NCBI GenBank assembly: GCA_021234155.1
Contig: JAJEKV010000002.1
Coordinates: 7,517,046 to 7,581,045 of the forward strand
Source of the DNA: Isoetes taiwanensis
Lineage: Eukaryota > Streptophyta > Lycopodiopsida > Isoetales > Isoetaceae
Direction: 5' to 3'
Length of the DNA: 64,000 bases
Shown here: in pieces, positions 33,775 to 43,670 of the stretch
Layout of the letters: the number at the start of each line of letters is the position of its first letter
Numbering within the stretch: position 1 is the stretch's first letter
Translations under genes and position numbers: made by a program
Notes under the pieces: generated by a model
What the model was told of the DNA's origin: nothing
Database searches by the model: none
The model's input: only the letters and a program-made list of their open reading frames with translations

Positions 33775-34730
33775 GCCAAAAAGCTGCTTGCAAGTAGATG
33801 ACATATACATTGCCTTGCGGTGTGCTGCCAGCTGTCTCCACATTCGGTAGCTCAGGAATTGTCGACTTCCATTTCGGCGCCTTGAATTTGGCGGCGGTGT
33901 GTAGCTTGATGGAGTGGTGATGGCGTGGGGAAATGGCGTAGGAAAATACTAAAAGCGAGGCGAAACAAGGCTCTAAGGCCCTCTGGTATTTGGTGAGGCG
34001 GCTAAAGGTCGGCCGGGTTGGAATCCAAAGCAGGCGCAAATGAGGTCCTCGAGGAAAAACAATGGGGGCATAACTAACTTTGGCGGTATTGGTTGTCTAT
34101 AGCGTACCCGCAGGCGGGCAGCTAGGGCCGATGGTATCGGGCGCCCATGCCATAAAGCGCCCATGCCGCCGACGCAGTGTGGCGGTCGGATCGACCATGC
34201 CGCCCATGCCGTGGCGGTCGATCGCCATGCCGCTTAAAATTGAATTTTGAAATTGAATATTTCAGCCCTCACAGCCGCCCCGCCCAAATTTGAACATAGA
34301 ATTCAAAATCCGCCCGTAATTTGAAAATTTGCCACCACAAAATTTAAAATTCCGCGGAAGTAAATTGAAATTTGGCGCCACTTGTCCAAAGTCCGAATGG
34401 TCGCTTTTAAAATTGTACTTTGCATTTAAAGCTCCCTCTTTGTGCCGTTCTCCCTCTTAAGTCGACCATGCCACGGCCTTGAGGCGTTTTAGATTACGCA
34501 GTTGAGCTTTCGAATCCGCTGTACCGTTTAATTTGCTTCGCGCCATTTGCTTTTCTCGGTAGCGTGGCGAAACTTTGCAAGGTGCATGCGTCTTTGTCGG
34601 TAGCTTTCTTCTTGGCTCCGCGAAATCGGGTGATTCTTGGCTTTCTTCTTGGCTTTCGGTTCTCTGCCGAATTCATCTGCTGGGATTAGCTTCTTTTCTG
34701 TTCCATCTCTTTGCTTTCGGTACATACCAC
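33775..34730. other. Non-coding GC-rich upstream region of the plus-strand element B gene
   Basis: It contains further GCCGCC/GGCGG-rich words and CATGCCGCCCATGCCG repeats at about 34145-34230. No coding sequence is supported. It separates the ParB-MTase gene from the DUF7869 gene and may hold a divergent promoter. Confidence 0.4.
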
Positions 34731-34733
34731 CAT

Positions 34734-37700
34734 GGATCTATCTAATATCAAGTAAGTCCACTATTTACGGTAGGAATTATGTTACGGTAGGTGTATAAGC
34801 GTGTTCAAATGCTTTGAATTTCATCTTTGCTAGGACGAAACTTGGTTTCACTAGCGAGTTGGCATGGGGTGCCCATGTTATGCATGCACGCTCTTATTGA
34901 CACATATATACGGACAATGGGAGCAAGAATGCATAACATAGGCACCTCGTGTTGATTTTGTGATGGAGCTAAGCCAAATCGCTTCTTCTGTCACCCACTT
35001 GGATCAAATGGGCGGGAGCGCCATTCTATTCAAATACCCTTAAAATGGTGTATTGGTCAATGAAGCCATAAGCGCCATTCGGTTGAAAAATGGTGCAAGG
35101 TTGAAAGTGTGAATTTGGAGCTAAATAAGCCATGAAGCCATTTGGGCTAAACGGTGCACGCCGATCAAATGGCGCCATGGCTATTTGTTCCAAATTCACA
35201 CCTATCCGGTGCCATGGGTGTGAATTTGGATCAAATAATGCCATGAAGCCCATTTGATCAAATTCTGTTTCGACCAAATGGGCCATGGCCATTTAGCTCA
35301 AAGTTAGACCAAAATTTTGTCTTTACGTACTAAATGGAAGCCACTTTTACTTGTTTATTGCTTATTTTTCGTCTAATTCATATGTTCTAAATAGTTTCAC
35401 CTTGCTTGATTGAAACAGGTTCAATTTTCCCCTGTACAACCTATTCGTCGGAAGGACAATTGTTGCCCGGGGACATATTTTGAATAGAACCACTCTTCAT
35501 GGGAAGGAAATAGATCCTTCAAATGTAGCAATTGAGGTCCTTGAGTCAGTGATCCCATCGTGAGCTTCGGTCCCTAGCGGGAGGGGCGGATAACATTGGT
35601 GAAGCGGTAGGCACATTCATTGGTGGCCTAAGAGGGATGTAAAACAAAATGAGTGGCCCGAATCGTCTTGAGATCCCTCAATTTGCCCTCTTCACAAGAG
35701 GATTCATCTAGTAGTCCACCATCGCAGGTAGCCGCTTGGGACATCGGTTTCTTTGCTCCTTTGTGGTGAACCAAGCAACCACGGCAACAAATGAAGAAGA
35801 CAAGATAGTAGAGGAGATTGGAGGTCATGAGAATCTAGCTGCCCGTCTTGGTCTCGAGGTTGTTTAAGCACGAAGAAGATGAGGCAGTCTACTACTCGAG
35901 AACGAGATCTACTAGGTTTGCCATGCTACATTCTTCACTCCTTGCGAGAATATAGTCTTTAGTGATCCTCGGGATGCTATAGGCGATGAGTTCTTGGGTG
36001 TATCAAAGGTCGGGCTTTGGTGGGTAACATAATAGATCAACGGGAAACCAAAATATCGAGGTCATGTCATGCTTGTCTTTGAGAGGCCTATAGCTAAAGT
36101 TTAGTAACACGGGAGACCCATGATGTTTTGCTTCATGATGGTAGGACGGTTTCACAACATTTACAAGCTCGAGCTGCTCTCGAGCAGGATGACTTCGAAG
36201 TTGAGTGCTTGGAAGGCGATGTTGAGAAGCAATTCAAGAGGAAAAGAAATATACATATGTGAAGAGGGTCGGGGAGGGAACCAAAGGGGATAGCAAGCGA
36301 GGAGAGGATGTGCGCTTCCAAGTCAATCAAGAGTGCTCTAAAATCAACATCTTTGCAAGGGCGAATGTGTCAAAAAGCGGGTAGAGAGCAAGTATGTGCC
36401 TTAAGAAAAAATTTTATTCTCAATCAAGCGGTGCGGGATTAAGCTTGTTTTTGATGTGTTGAGTGTAACTTATCTGAGGCGGTCGAGGCGAAAGTAGTGG
36501 TCTCCGGGTGGAGTCTTTGTCAAGTCGCATGGGCGTGGCTCTAGGAGTTGCTCGGTCACGTTTTATAGTTGGAGGAAGAGGTTGAGTTAGGTGGAAAAGC
36601 GGGCGGAGAACATAGTATCTGAGTGCTCTAAGAAGCCTAGATGCGTGACACTAGCTCTGAAAAGTGTGCTTGATACCTTCATTAGTGAGAATGCGGAGAG
36701 CATTCCATAGAAACAAAAAAGGAAAGGATGATATAAGGGAGAATGTTATGCCAAACTTCCTTCCATCCTTAATAAGAAGAGCATACATAAGGAAGTGGGT
36801 CTTTGTGGTGGAAGAATTGGGGAAAAGAGTGTAACCTTGCCCTCTTTTTTACAATATTTGGAAGAAAGAGTTTCAGGGCGTCGACATAGCAAAAATACAG
36901 CATTCTCCAAGTGTAACATATGTGTAGTCATCAAGCGAAATTGGAAAGAACAAAAGATACAAGGGAGAGGAAACCTTTCAATTCAATGGCGGGCACATAT
37001 GTTGGAACAACGTTCTGAGGGAGTCAATATTGGCATTGGCGTGCATTATCACATCGTTCACGAGAAAGTCACCTTTGCATAATACATGATAAGATGGATC
37101 AGGTCAAAACACTCACACCAAGAAGTCACCATCTACATAAAATCTGTTTGGAGAGGAGATCGCTTGAAGAGCGGCTTGGCGGGAGCATTGACACATGGTC
37201 ATGGTGGATGGGCTTATGGCCATTTCTCTCTTGATCTTTGGAAGGATGACTCAAACTTTCATGTTGGATCACTCTCTAGGATCCTACACTATCTTTGAGT
37301 TGGGAAGAAGACAAGTGCGGTGATACGTGTGGAAGCGAACTACTGTAAAATTGATGCAAGCCCTAAAAGATACTTCGACCAGCTGCGGCATAAGCTAAGC
37401 CTTGAGACACAAGAGAAGATGCCTTCATCTTCTCACGCCAACTTAGAAGGCTTCAATCCTCTTCCTCGAAATCTCTACTTACAGTTGGATAATGCATCGG
37501 GTCAAAATAAAAATAGATATGTGTTCTCCTACCTCTCTTATTTGACATGGCTTAAGATATTCGATGAGATTCAGGTTGCCTTCATGATGGTTGGGCATAC
37601 TCATGGCGATATTGATGCATTGTTTGGGAACTTTTAGGCTTTAATGAGTTCATCGGATGCTCTAACTTTGCGAGTTGCTTTACTTGTTTAGCAAGTGCAA

Positions 37701-38585
37701 TGCAAAGTCTCATGTTCCATATTTTGTGGATGAAGTTCAGTTGGAAAGGCTTTGTCAAGGGATATATCACGATAAAGGCCAACGTCTAACGGGACATACC
37801 GACCCATTACTATTCCGATTTAAAATGGATGGGAAATGGCCCATTATGCAATATAAGATGCGGCCAACCCATAAAGAGTGGATTCGAGGAAAAGGAATAA
37901 GAATGTGGAAGGAGGATGAAAATGGTGAGCCAACGTTACCAGCGGGGGTGCCTAAAATATCCCTCAAGGAAGACATTGAAAGATCTCCCGGCTGTGCGGA
38001 CGGCATCGGCAAGTACATAGCATTATGGAATTCCTTACGCAAAAATCAAGAAGATAGTGTGTTTGCCGCGACGATTTACAAAGCAATTATGGATTCTTGG
38101 AACGAGATTCTTTTGTGTTTGGAAGATGTATCTCGGGGCGACCTCAAAATGACAACATTTGTTTGCGTACAAGGCAAGAACCTCTACAAGCTGCATTTAC
38201 TCGAGGAGGATGATGAAGCCCATTTGTGCTTGTAAGACCTTTGCCTACGATTATTGTGGGCGGCCGGATGGCGTCGGTGTTGCCTATGGATGAGTTTGAT
38301 CCTCATGCACATATTACGAAAGGTATGTTCATTTTAGTCCGGACTGGAGGCGATGAAACTCCAGCGTGGTTGGGCTTTCTGAGAAGAAGATGCCATCCTA
38401 GATCCGAGTCTACCAATTATGGTCACATTTATGTATCATGGTGGATGCGTTGGTCATTGACTATACAAAGTTGCTTAACTAAGCGTTGGCGACCCAATCC
38501 ATCGGATCCATCAAGGTATGAGAAGTTAGATGCCATACATTATGCATGGGATGCAAATGGCAAAAAGGCAGGAGGCTGTTGATTC
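34734..38585 (+). pseudogene. DUF7869-type protein of element B, putative transposase-like
   Basis: A short first exon may start at ACCACCATGG (34734; MDLSNIK then a GTAAGT donor). Exon 2 follows TTGATTGAAACAG at about 35420 (YNLFVGRTIVARGHILNRTT). Later segments include VLLHDGRTVSQHLQARAALE (about 36135), SKCNICVVIKRNW (about 36900, the CxxC feature), and the core LQLDNASGQNKNRYVFSYL followed by EIQVAFMMVGHTHGDIDALF (37485-37635). A stop at 37636 is followed by a long C-terminal frame (37675-38235) and HITKGMFILVRTGGDETPAW. The family is DUF7869, as at 18.7-20.2 kb. Enzymatic activity is not known to me. Stops and frameshifts show decay. Confidence 0.6.
35005..35295. repeat. Second element B palindrome cluster, inside a predicted intron
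   Basis: Copies start at 35005, 35058, 35122, 35166 (22 bp, CAAATGGCGCCATGG core), 35232 and 35275. Spacing over the last four alternates 44, 66 and 43 bp. The cluster sits between the predicted first and second exons of the plus-strand DUF7869 gene. Confidence 0.8.
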
Positions 38586-38885
38586 CAAAATACATTGTTG
38601 ACATGTGGGGGACATAGCATTAGCTAAAAGCTCTCAATCTCGGTCATGTTCTCGATAATCATGTATGTAATTTCTTTTGCTATAATACTTAAGCATTTTG
38701 GACAATTAATACGTTGTCGATACATCAATTCGCTTCCATTATGCTTATACTAACATCCTTACATCTTTTATAATAGGTGTTTAATACACATCATTACATC
38801 TGATGCACACATTATTGATGGCATACATATAATTTAGATGCACATATTATTGATGGCATTATAGAGTCGATGATTCACTCATCAT
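38586..38885. other. Short spacer, AT-rich
   Basis: GATGCACA(T/C)ATTATTGATGGCAT is duplicated at about 38800 and 38838. No coding sequence is seen. Confidence 0.5.
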
Positions 38886-39254
38886 CAATCCACGTATTAT
38901 TGTGATCGCATTCAATTTCGTAGGCATGGCGCTCGGGAACCCAAAGAAGATGGATCACAACACGAGTAAGGCGGGGCAATCACACACTCCGACCTTACGC
39001 TTTGGATTGTAAGTAAGGATCGGCTTAACACCTTTATGTATGCAGCGATTAATATCATTGTAGCTCATGGAGCAAAGAATGGTCTCAAACTGATCTTCAT
39101 AAATATTATAAGCCATGGGAGATGAATGACTTACCGAATATGGAGCTGCTTTTATAGTCGTTGTAGAATTATTGGTATAATACTTGACATTATTGGTATT
39201 ATCGTGAGCATTATTGGTATTATCGTCATCATTATTGGTATTATACTTCAACAT
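38886..39254 (-). pseudogene. Small conserved ORF 'SYND' of element B, function unknown
   Basis: The minus-strand frame has an Asn/Asp-rich start made by a tandem repeat (NNDDDNTNN), then DQFETILCSMSYNDINRCIH and KGVKPIL. After a frameshift comes RVVIHLLWVPERHAYEIE. It closely parallels the element C frame at 47215-47583 (DIDSITCTMTFNDLVRCKQ, RGIPLAP, HVVIHLDWVPERRVYEL). Conservation between two otherwise diverged elements supports a real gene. No known domain is recognised. Confidence 0.6.
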
Positions 39255-39745
39255 TATTGGTATTATACTTCAACATTATTGGATTCGTAGCTATAAATTC
39301 TTTTACCTTGTTTTCACTTCTCACTTTTCACCTTCAGCTACTTGATCTTGATCCTTGCTTCTTGCTCCTTCATCTTCCTTGTTCCTTGATCTTCTTGCTA
39401 CTTGATCTTCCTTGTTCCTTGATCTTCTTGCTACTTGATCTTCCTTGTTCATTGCTTCTTGCTACTTGATCTTGATCCTTGTTCCTTGCTACTTCATTCC
39501 GTGCTCCTTGCTACTTGATCTTGTTCCTTGCTCTTGATCTTGCTACTTGATCTTGTTCCTTGCTACTTGATCTTGATCCTTGCTTCTTGCTCCTTGATCT
39601 TCCTTGTTCCTTGATCTTCTTGCTACTTGATCTTCCTTGTTCATTTGCATCTTGCTACTTGATCTTGATCCTTGTTCCTTGCTACTTCTTCATTCCGTGC
39701 TCCCCGCTACTTGATCTTGTTGCTTGCTCTTGAACTTGCTACTTG
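39150..39745. repeat. Two minisatellites
   Basis: At 39165-39290 a unit of 24-27 bp built on ATTATTGGTATTAT repeats about five times. At 39340-39745 a C/T-rich array of CTTGCTACTTGATCTTGATC, CTTGTTCC and similar words repeats many times. The first forms the 5' part of the SYND ORF. Both lie between the two divergent small ORFs. Confidence 0.85.
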
Positions 39746-39789
39746 CTCGCTCAGGTGTTCCTTGCTCCGTCGGTGATCCTTGCTTGCTT

Positions 39790-39972
39790 TTTGCAAATGA
39801 TTGGACCCAATCCTCCTGGGGCTACTCGGAAGGCACGCAAGCATGCCCGAGGCATTACGTGCGGCCTGGAATGGATGAGCTATGGGACCATTTCTTGGAG
39901 TGGAGGTTGCGCCCACAGTCCCACCAAGGAGCTTACAATGGAGTTGATCAACTTCATTCGGGCGATTTGATT
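39790..39972 (+). pseudogene. Small conserved ORF 'LINFI' of element B, function unknown
   Basis: Two overlapping frames join by a frameshift near 39905: MDELWDHFLEWRLRP and HSPTKELTMELINFIRAI. The joined order matches the element C ORF at 46969-46754 (FDEFVSNFWEHRWHHGPTTE, LARQLINFIIDRC). No family is recognised. In both elements it diverges from the SYND ORF. Confidence 0.55.
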
Positions 39973-40680
39973 GTGGTCATGAGCCAGCGATGGAAATTAA
40001 TCCATCTAAATGTTATAGGAGACTTGCAATGAGGGGAATTCTTGAACCCCTCCTTATCGGGACGAGATGCTGGCAATTGAGGCCTCTTCTTCGTCTTTGG
40101 ATATTTAGCACACTCTCACGGATGCATACATATCGAGTTCATTCATGAAATTAACCGGGGGACGATGATGTATGGCCTTATTAGGGGTGTACTACAACGA
40201 AAGTACAAACGGTTTTGTGGAGTTGGGTCCGCTCTTCTTCCGTGAGTATATCATCTCGTGGAATTACTTTTTCTAATGACTAGGTACCCCATATGGTGGG
40301 AAGAATCAGGGCTAGGAGGGGCGTGAGCTCTTGACTCCTAACCCAGATCGTGGGTTAGACCTCATGAGCCAAGGGAAAGGGGAAGGGGAAGGGGTTAGGA
40401 GCACAGGGGAAGGTTACTAGGGACATACATAGTTCATACTTTGGTCTCTATTGTGTTTGGAAGTTGGTATATGATACCGTGTTATTATGTTCTCTAAATA
40501 TTCATGTATGTATGATAAAGATGCATTGCGTGTATACAACCCCCAAGATAAGGTCTATGATACAGTGGTCTTTGTACGTGTATACAACCCCTGCATAAGG
40601 TCTATACAACCCCCATAATAAAAAAATTCCAGTTTACTAAAAATTTTCCCATTATAATGAAATTGTGCTTCAACAGAGAT
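39973..40680. other. Non-coding stretch at the right side of element B
   Basis: Only short frames are present. GGGAAAGGGGAAGGGGAAGG near 40373 and duplicated GTATACAACCCCC/AAGGTCTAT words at 40530-40615 are the only structure. Confidence 0.4.
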
Positions 40681-42022
40681 AAACTTATGCCATAAAACAT
40701 GAGAGCTCCTACCCAAGGCTCAGACTCATGGGGAGGTAGACTGACGGCTAGGCCTCAAGTTAGAGCAGACCGAGTCATAACAATGGAGGGGCTGGCTATA
40801 GACAATGGCTAGGGTTGAACACTCCATCCGCCCCTCCTGTGCATACTTTGCAGATGGGCTAGATCGGCCTCTGGCATGACTCTAGCCTTCCGAATAGGCA
40901 ATCCCGTGGTATCAACCATTGGGACTACTCCAGGTTGCATCTCCCTGGTCCGTCGAGGCAGGAAGGGTTGCATCTCCCCTTCCCAGGGTTTAGAGGTTCC
41001 ACAGGCGGCTAGAGAATCGTGGCGACACACGATTCGTCCCCGACTTACCCCCCCAAAACAAGAGTCAGGCCAACACCTGCAACTCTTGAGAGGCAGGGCA
41101 ACACCATTGCCCCAGGAGGTGTCGGACCCATGCCGGCCCACACGAAGTGACCGGCCATAAGCCTAGCCCGCTATGGGGTCCCCAAGTATGCCATTTCGGC
41201 AGGGGACCCTCCCTCCGTATCTTCTCTAGCCCCGTTTAGTGCTGAGTCACATCATAGCCCCCTTAGCCCGGTGGGTTCCTATGCACAGGCCGCATAATAA
41301 TAGGAACTAAAGGGTCTAAACTAGGAGCATCACTAAGTAATGGCTACTAGGTCTCTACCCCCCTTCCCAATACAAGAGGAGCAAACATGATCAAGCAACA
41401 TCACATATCCACATACATGATAATAATGAGAATAACATCTAAACCTAATCATATGTATCTAACTTACAGTTAGAGTTCATTGATTAGGGTTTAAGATCTA
41501 GACTGAGGGTTCTAGGAAGGCTTTACTAGAGACACGAAATGCTAACTCATCTGGAGTCCTAACTTCCAGATGATCTACAAAGAAATCTATGCCGAAATAC
41601 CTGCTCCTGAAGAACTCCCTCCTGCTCCCAGCGTCTTCATGGTCTTCGAGGTGTTCGAGGTAGCTCCCACTCCTACTGATGCGTTCACGCTCTGGGGGCT
41701 GCTATGCTATGTTGTGCCATAGCAGACGGTTCTCGAAATGGAGTTTCGAGCGCGAAGGCCTAGGGTTAGGGTTTAGGCCTTTATAGGTTAGGGTTTACAT
41801 GTTATGCCACATGGCTCCAATAGGGTGGTTCCGTGTGGCGGGTGCCCAATAGGTTAAGGCCACGTGGAAAATGGTCTTAACCTAAGGTTGCTAAGTTATA
41901 TGAATAACTTAGCCATGCACCCTATGCCACTAATCTATGGTATACAAGGCTATGAAGGTAGACTTGTATAGTGACGGACCTGGAAATATACGTATTTATG
42001 GCGTATATTTCTCTGGAACGTC
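40681..42022 (-). mobile_element. Inverted relative of the 17.3-kb LTR-like element
   Basis: Read on the minus strand, it starts TGTGACGTTCCAGAG at about 42022 and shares many ordered words with 17329-18653 (GTATTGGGAAGGGGGGTAGA, GGGAGATGCAACC, AGGAGGGGCGGAT, CCCATGAGTCTGAGCC). The far end of the element near 40.6 kb cannot be placed. No coding sequence is supported. Confidence 0.5.
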
Positions 42023-42029
42023 ACACATC

Positions 42030-42218
42030 ATTAATAGCTTGACCAGGATCTGCTAATACAATGACTCTTTGGCCTACTATTTCCTTGTTACACTTGTGCA
42101 TGATTCTCACCTTCTTGTTTCTCCATTGCACCCTATTATAGAGGACTAATTGTTTTTCTTCAACATTCTTAGTAGGAGGTGCTTCTTCATTGAAATTGCT
42201 CTTATCAATATTTTGCAT
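42030..42218 (-). other. Unrecognised ORF fragment
   Basis: The minus-strand frame contains EKQLVLYNRVQWRNKKVR and GQRVIVLADPGQAINDV. Its composition is plausibly coding but no family is recognised. It is cut by a poly(T) run at 42291-42303, and it lies against the inner end of the LTR-like element. Confidence 0.25.
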
Positions 42219-42290
42219 GCCATCTTCAGTTGGAGAGGCACCATTGACCTAGGCAAATTGCACCCTTTTTAGTCAATGAGTAGGAAATAA

Positions 42291-42740
42291 ATTTTTTTTT
42301 TTTGGACGTCAGACTTTATTAATAACACTCCAACATAATACATAGTACAATGCAGAGACAGGAATAAAAATCCAGCAGACAATCAGATCCAACTGAGCAA
42401 GACCAACCGTCTAAGCATGACAATGTAATGCAGTTCACACTATTTTCCTCTCCTACAAAGAGAAGAATAATATATAATCATATTTTTAAAAAAGTTACTT
42501 TAACCAGGTCGAATTTCCAAATCCATAGAATCATTCACAACAACTTGATCGGCTCCTTGGTATCTCAATGCCATTGAATCAGGGACATCCGCTGTAACAA
42601 TCGTAGCAGATATTGGAGCTACAGAGTGAACCAACGCAGATTGAGGAGCCGAGCTATTTTTGCGACGTGCAAGTTTCTTCAGGCGTGGAGTAGACCATCC
42701 TTCTTCCAATAATTCTTGCTTTTGAGCAATGTCCTGCAGA
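42291..42740 (-). other. Probable retrotransposed fragment with poly(A) and an unrecognised ORF
   Basis: A run of T at 42291-42303 followed by GGACGTCAGAC looks like a poly(A) tail on the minus strand. Further along, after an acceptor-like CCTACTCTGCAG at about 42735, the minus strand reads LEEGWSTPRLKKLARRK and so on to 42506. It may be a LINE fragment, though the family is uncertain. Confidence 0.3.
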
Positions 42741-43365
42741 GTAGGAAATAATTATATACCGCAAGAAAAGTATGTACATTTATGGAATATATAGAGGTAA
42801 ATCAAATTATTTAAAAAAGCAAAAAATTCCTTGGAAATAGGTTTAATTTAATAATAAAAATGGATATTAATGAAATTGTTTAAAACAAGAAATTTCGTGG
42901 CAATAGTCCTAATTTAATAAAGCTTGTCATACACTTCAAATAATGTAATGAACGTAAAGAAGAAGGAAATGACCTTTAAAATATATCCAAATTTTAATTA
43001 TCGAAAATTTAGCCGTCAGAATATGAAAAGACATATAAAATATCTTAATTTTGATTTTCCAAAAGGTAGCTATGGCAGCATAAAAGAGCATAGCACATAT
43101 TGATATATTTATGCCTATTTATTGATTTGAGCATTGGAATACAAGCAATACAGATTTGAGGATATTCATCCCTAAAGATCACAAGTAGACACTTGCTTGA
43201 AGAGCCAAGGAGAGGACATTCATTGAAGATCACACAAGCAAGCAAGGAAAGAAGATTCAAGCAAAGCAATTTGAAGATTGAAAGACCCCTCAAGTTGACT
43301 TGGTATGTGGTTTACTTTGAGTTCTTGGCATGAGCACTATTTCACATAGTTCATCTCTAGAGTTC
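42741..43365. other. AT-rich non-coding stretch
   Basis: I see no coding sequence or repeat ends. It precedes the hairpin and the transposase-like gene of element C. Confidence 0.4.
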
Positions 43366-43369
43366 ATCA

Positions 43370-43460
43370 GGCGCCATCGAGCTTGCTATCGAGCTTGCCA
43401 TCGCGCCATCGAACTTGCCATCACGCCAACGAGCGCCAACGACCTCGCCATCGCACCCAA
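43370..43460 (+). repeat. Short CGAGCTTGCCATCG-type repeat
   Basis: About six degenerate 14-16-bp units (GCCATCGAGCTTGC, GCCATCGCGCCATCGAAC and so on) follow one another. Confidence 0.6.
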
Positions 43461-43488
43461 GCATTGTTTGAATTCGAATTATGGCGGA

Positions 43489-43544
43489 TTCTTGCCAGCA
43501 AATAGAGCGAAATTTTTCAATTTCGCTCTGTTTGTTGGCAAGAA
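43489..43544. repeat. Long hairpin, 25-bp arms
   Basis: Arms 43489-43513 and 43520-43544 pair with two mismatches (one G:T-type in transcripts) around a 6-base loop. The inner arm ends in AGAGCGAAAT/ATTTCGCTCT. It lies about 130 bp upstream of the predicted acceptor of the transposase-like gene. It could be an element-specific recognition site or a foldback transcript. Confidence 0.8.
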
Positions 43545-43670
43545 CCTTCCTAATTCTAAGCTCCGCTCCGATTCTCGGTCTTTTGCAACGTCAATGGCAA
43601 AGGTATTTGGTTTCCGAGTTGTCATTTCATTCCTTTGAGTGTTCTTGGTTCTAATACTTCTATTTCAGGA

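Noticed and set aside
17329-42022. The two TGTGACGTTCC elements as the LTR pair of one 25-kb retrotransposon
   Set aside because: They are in inverted orientation, while LTRs of one element are direct repeats.
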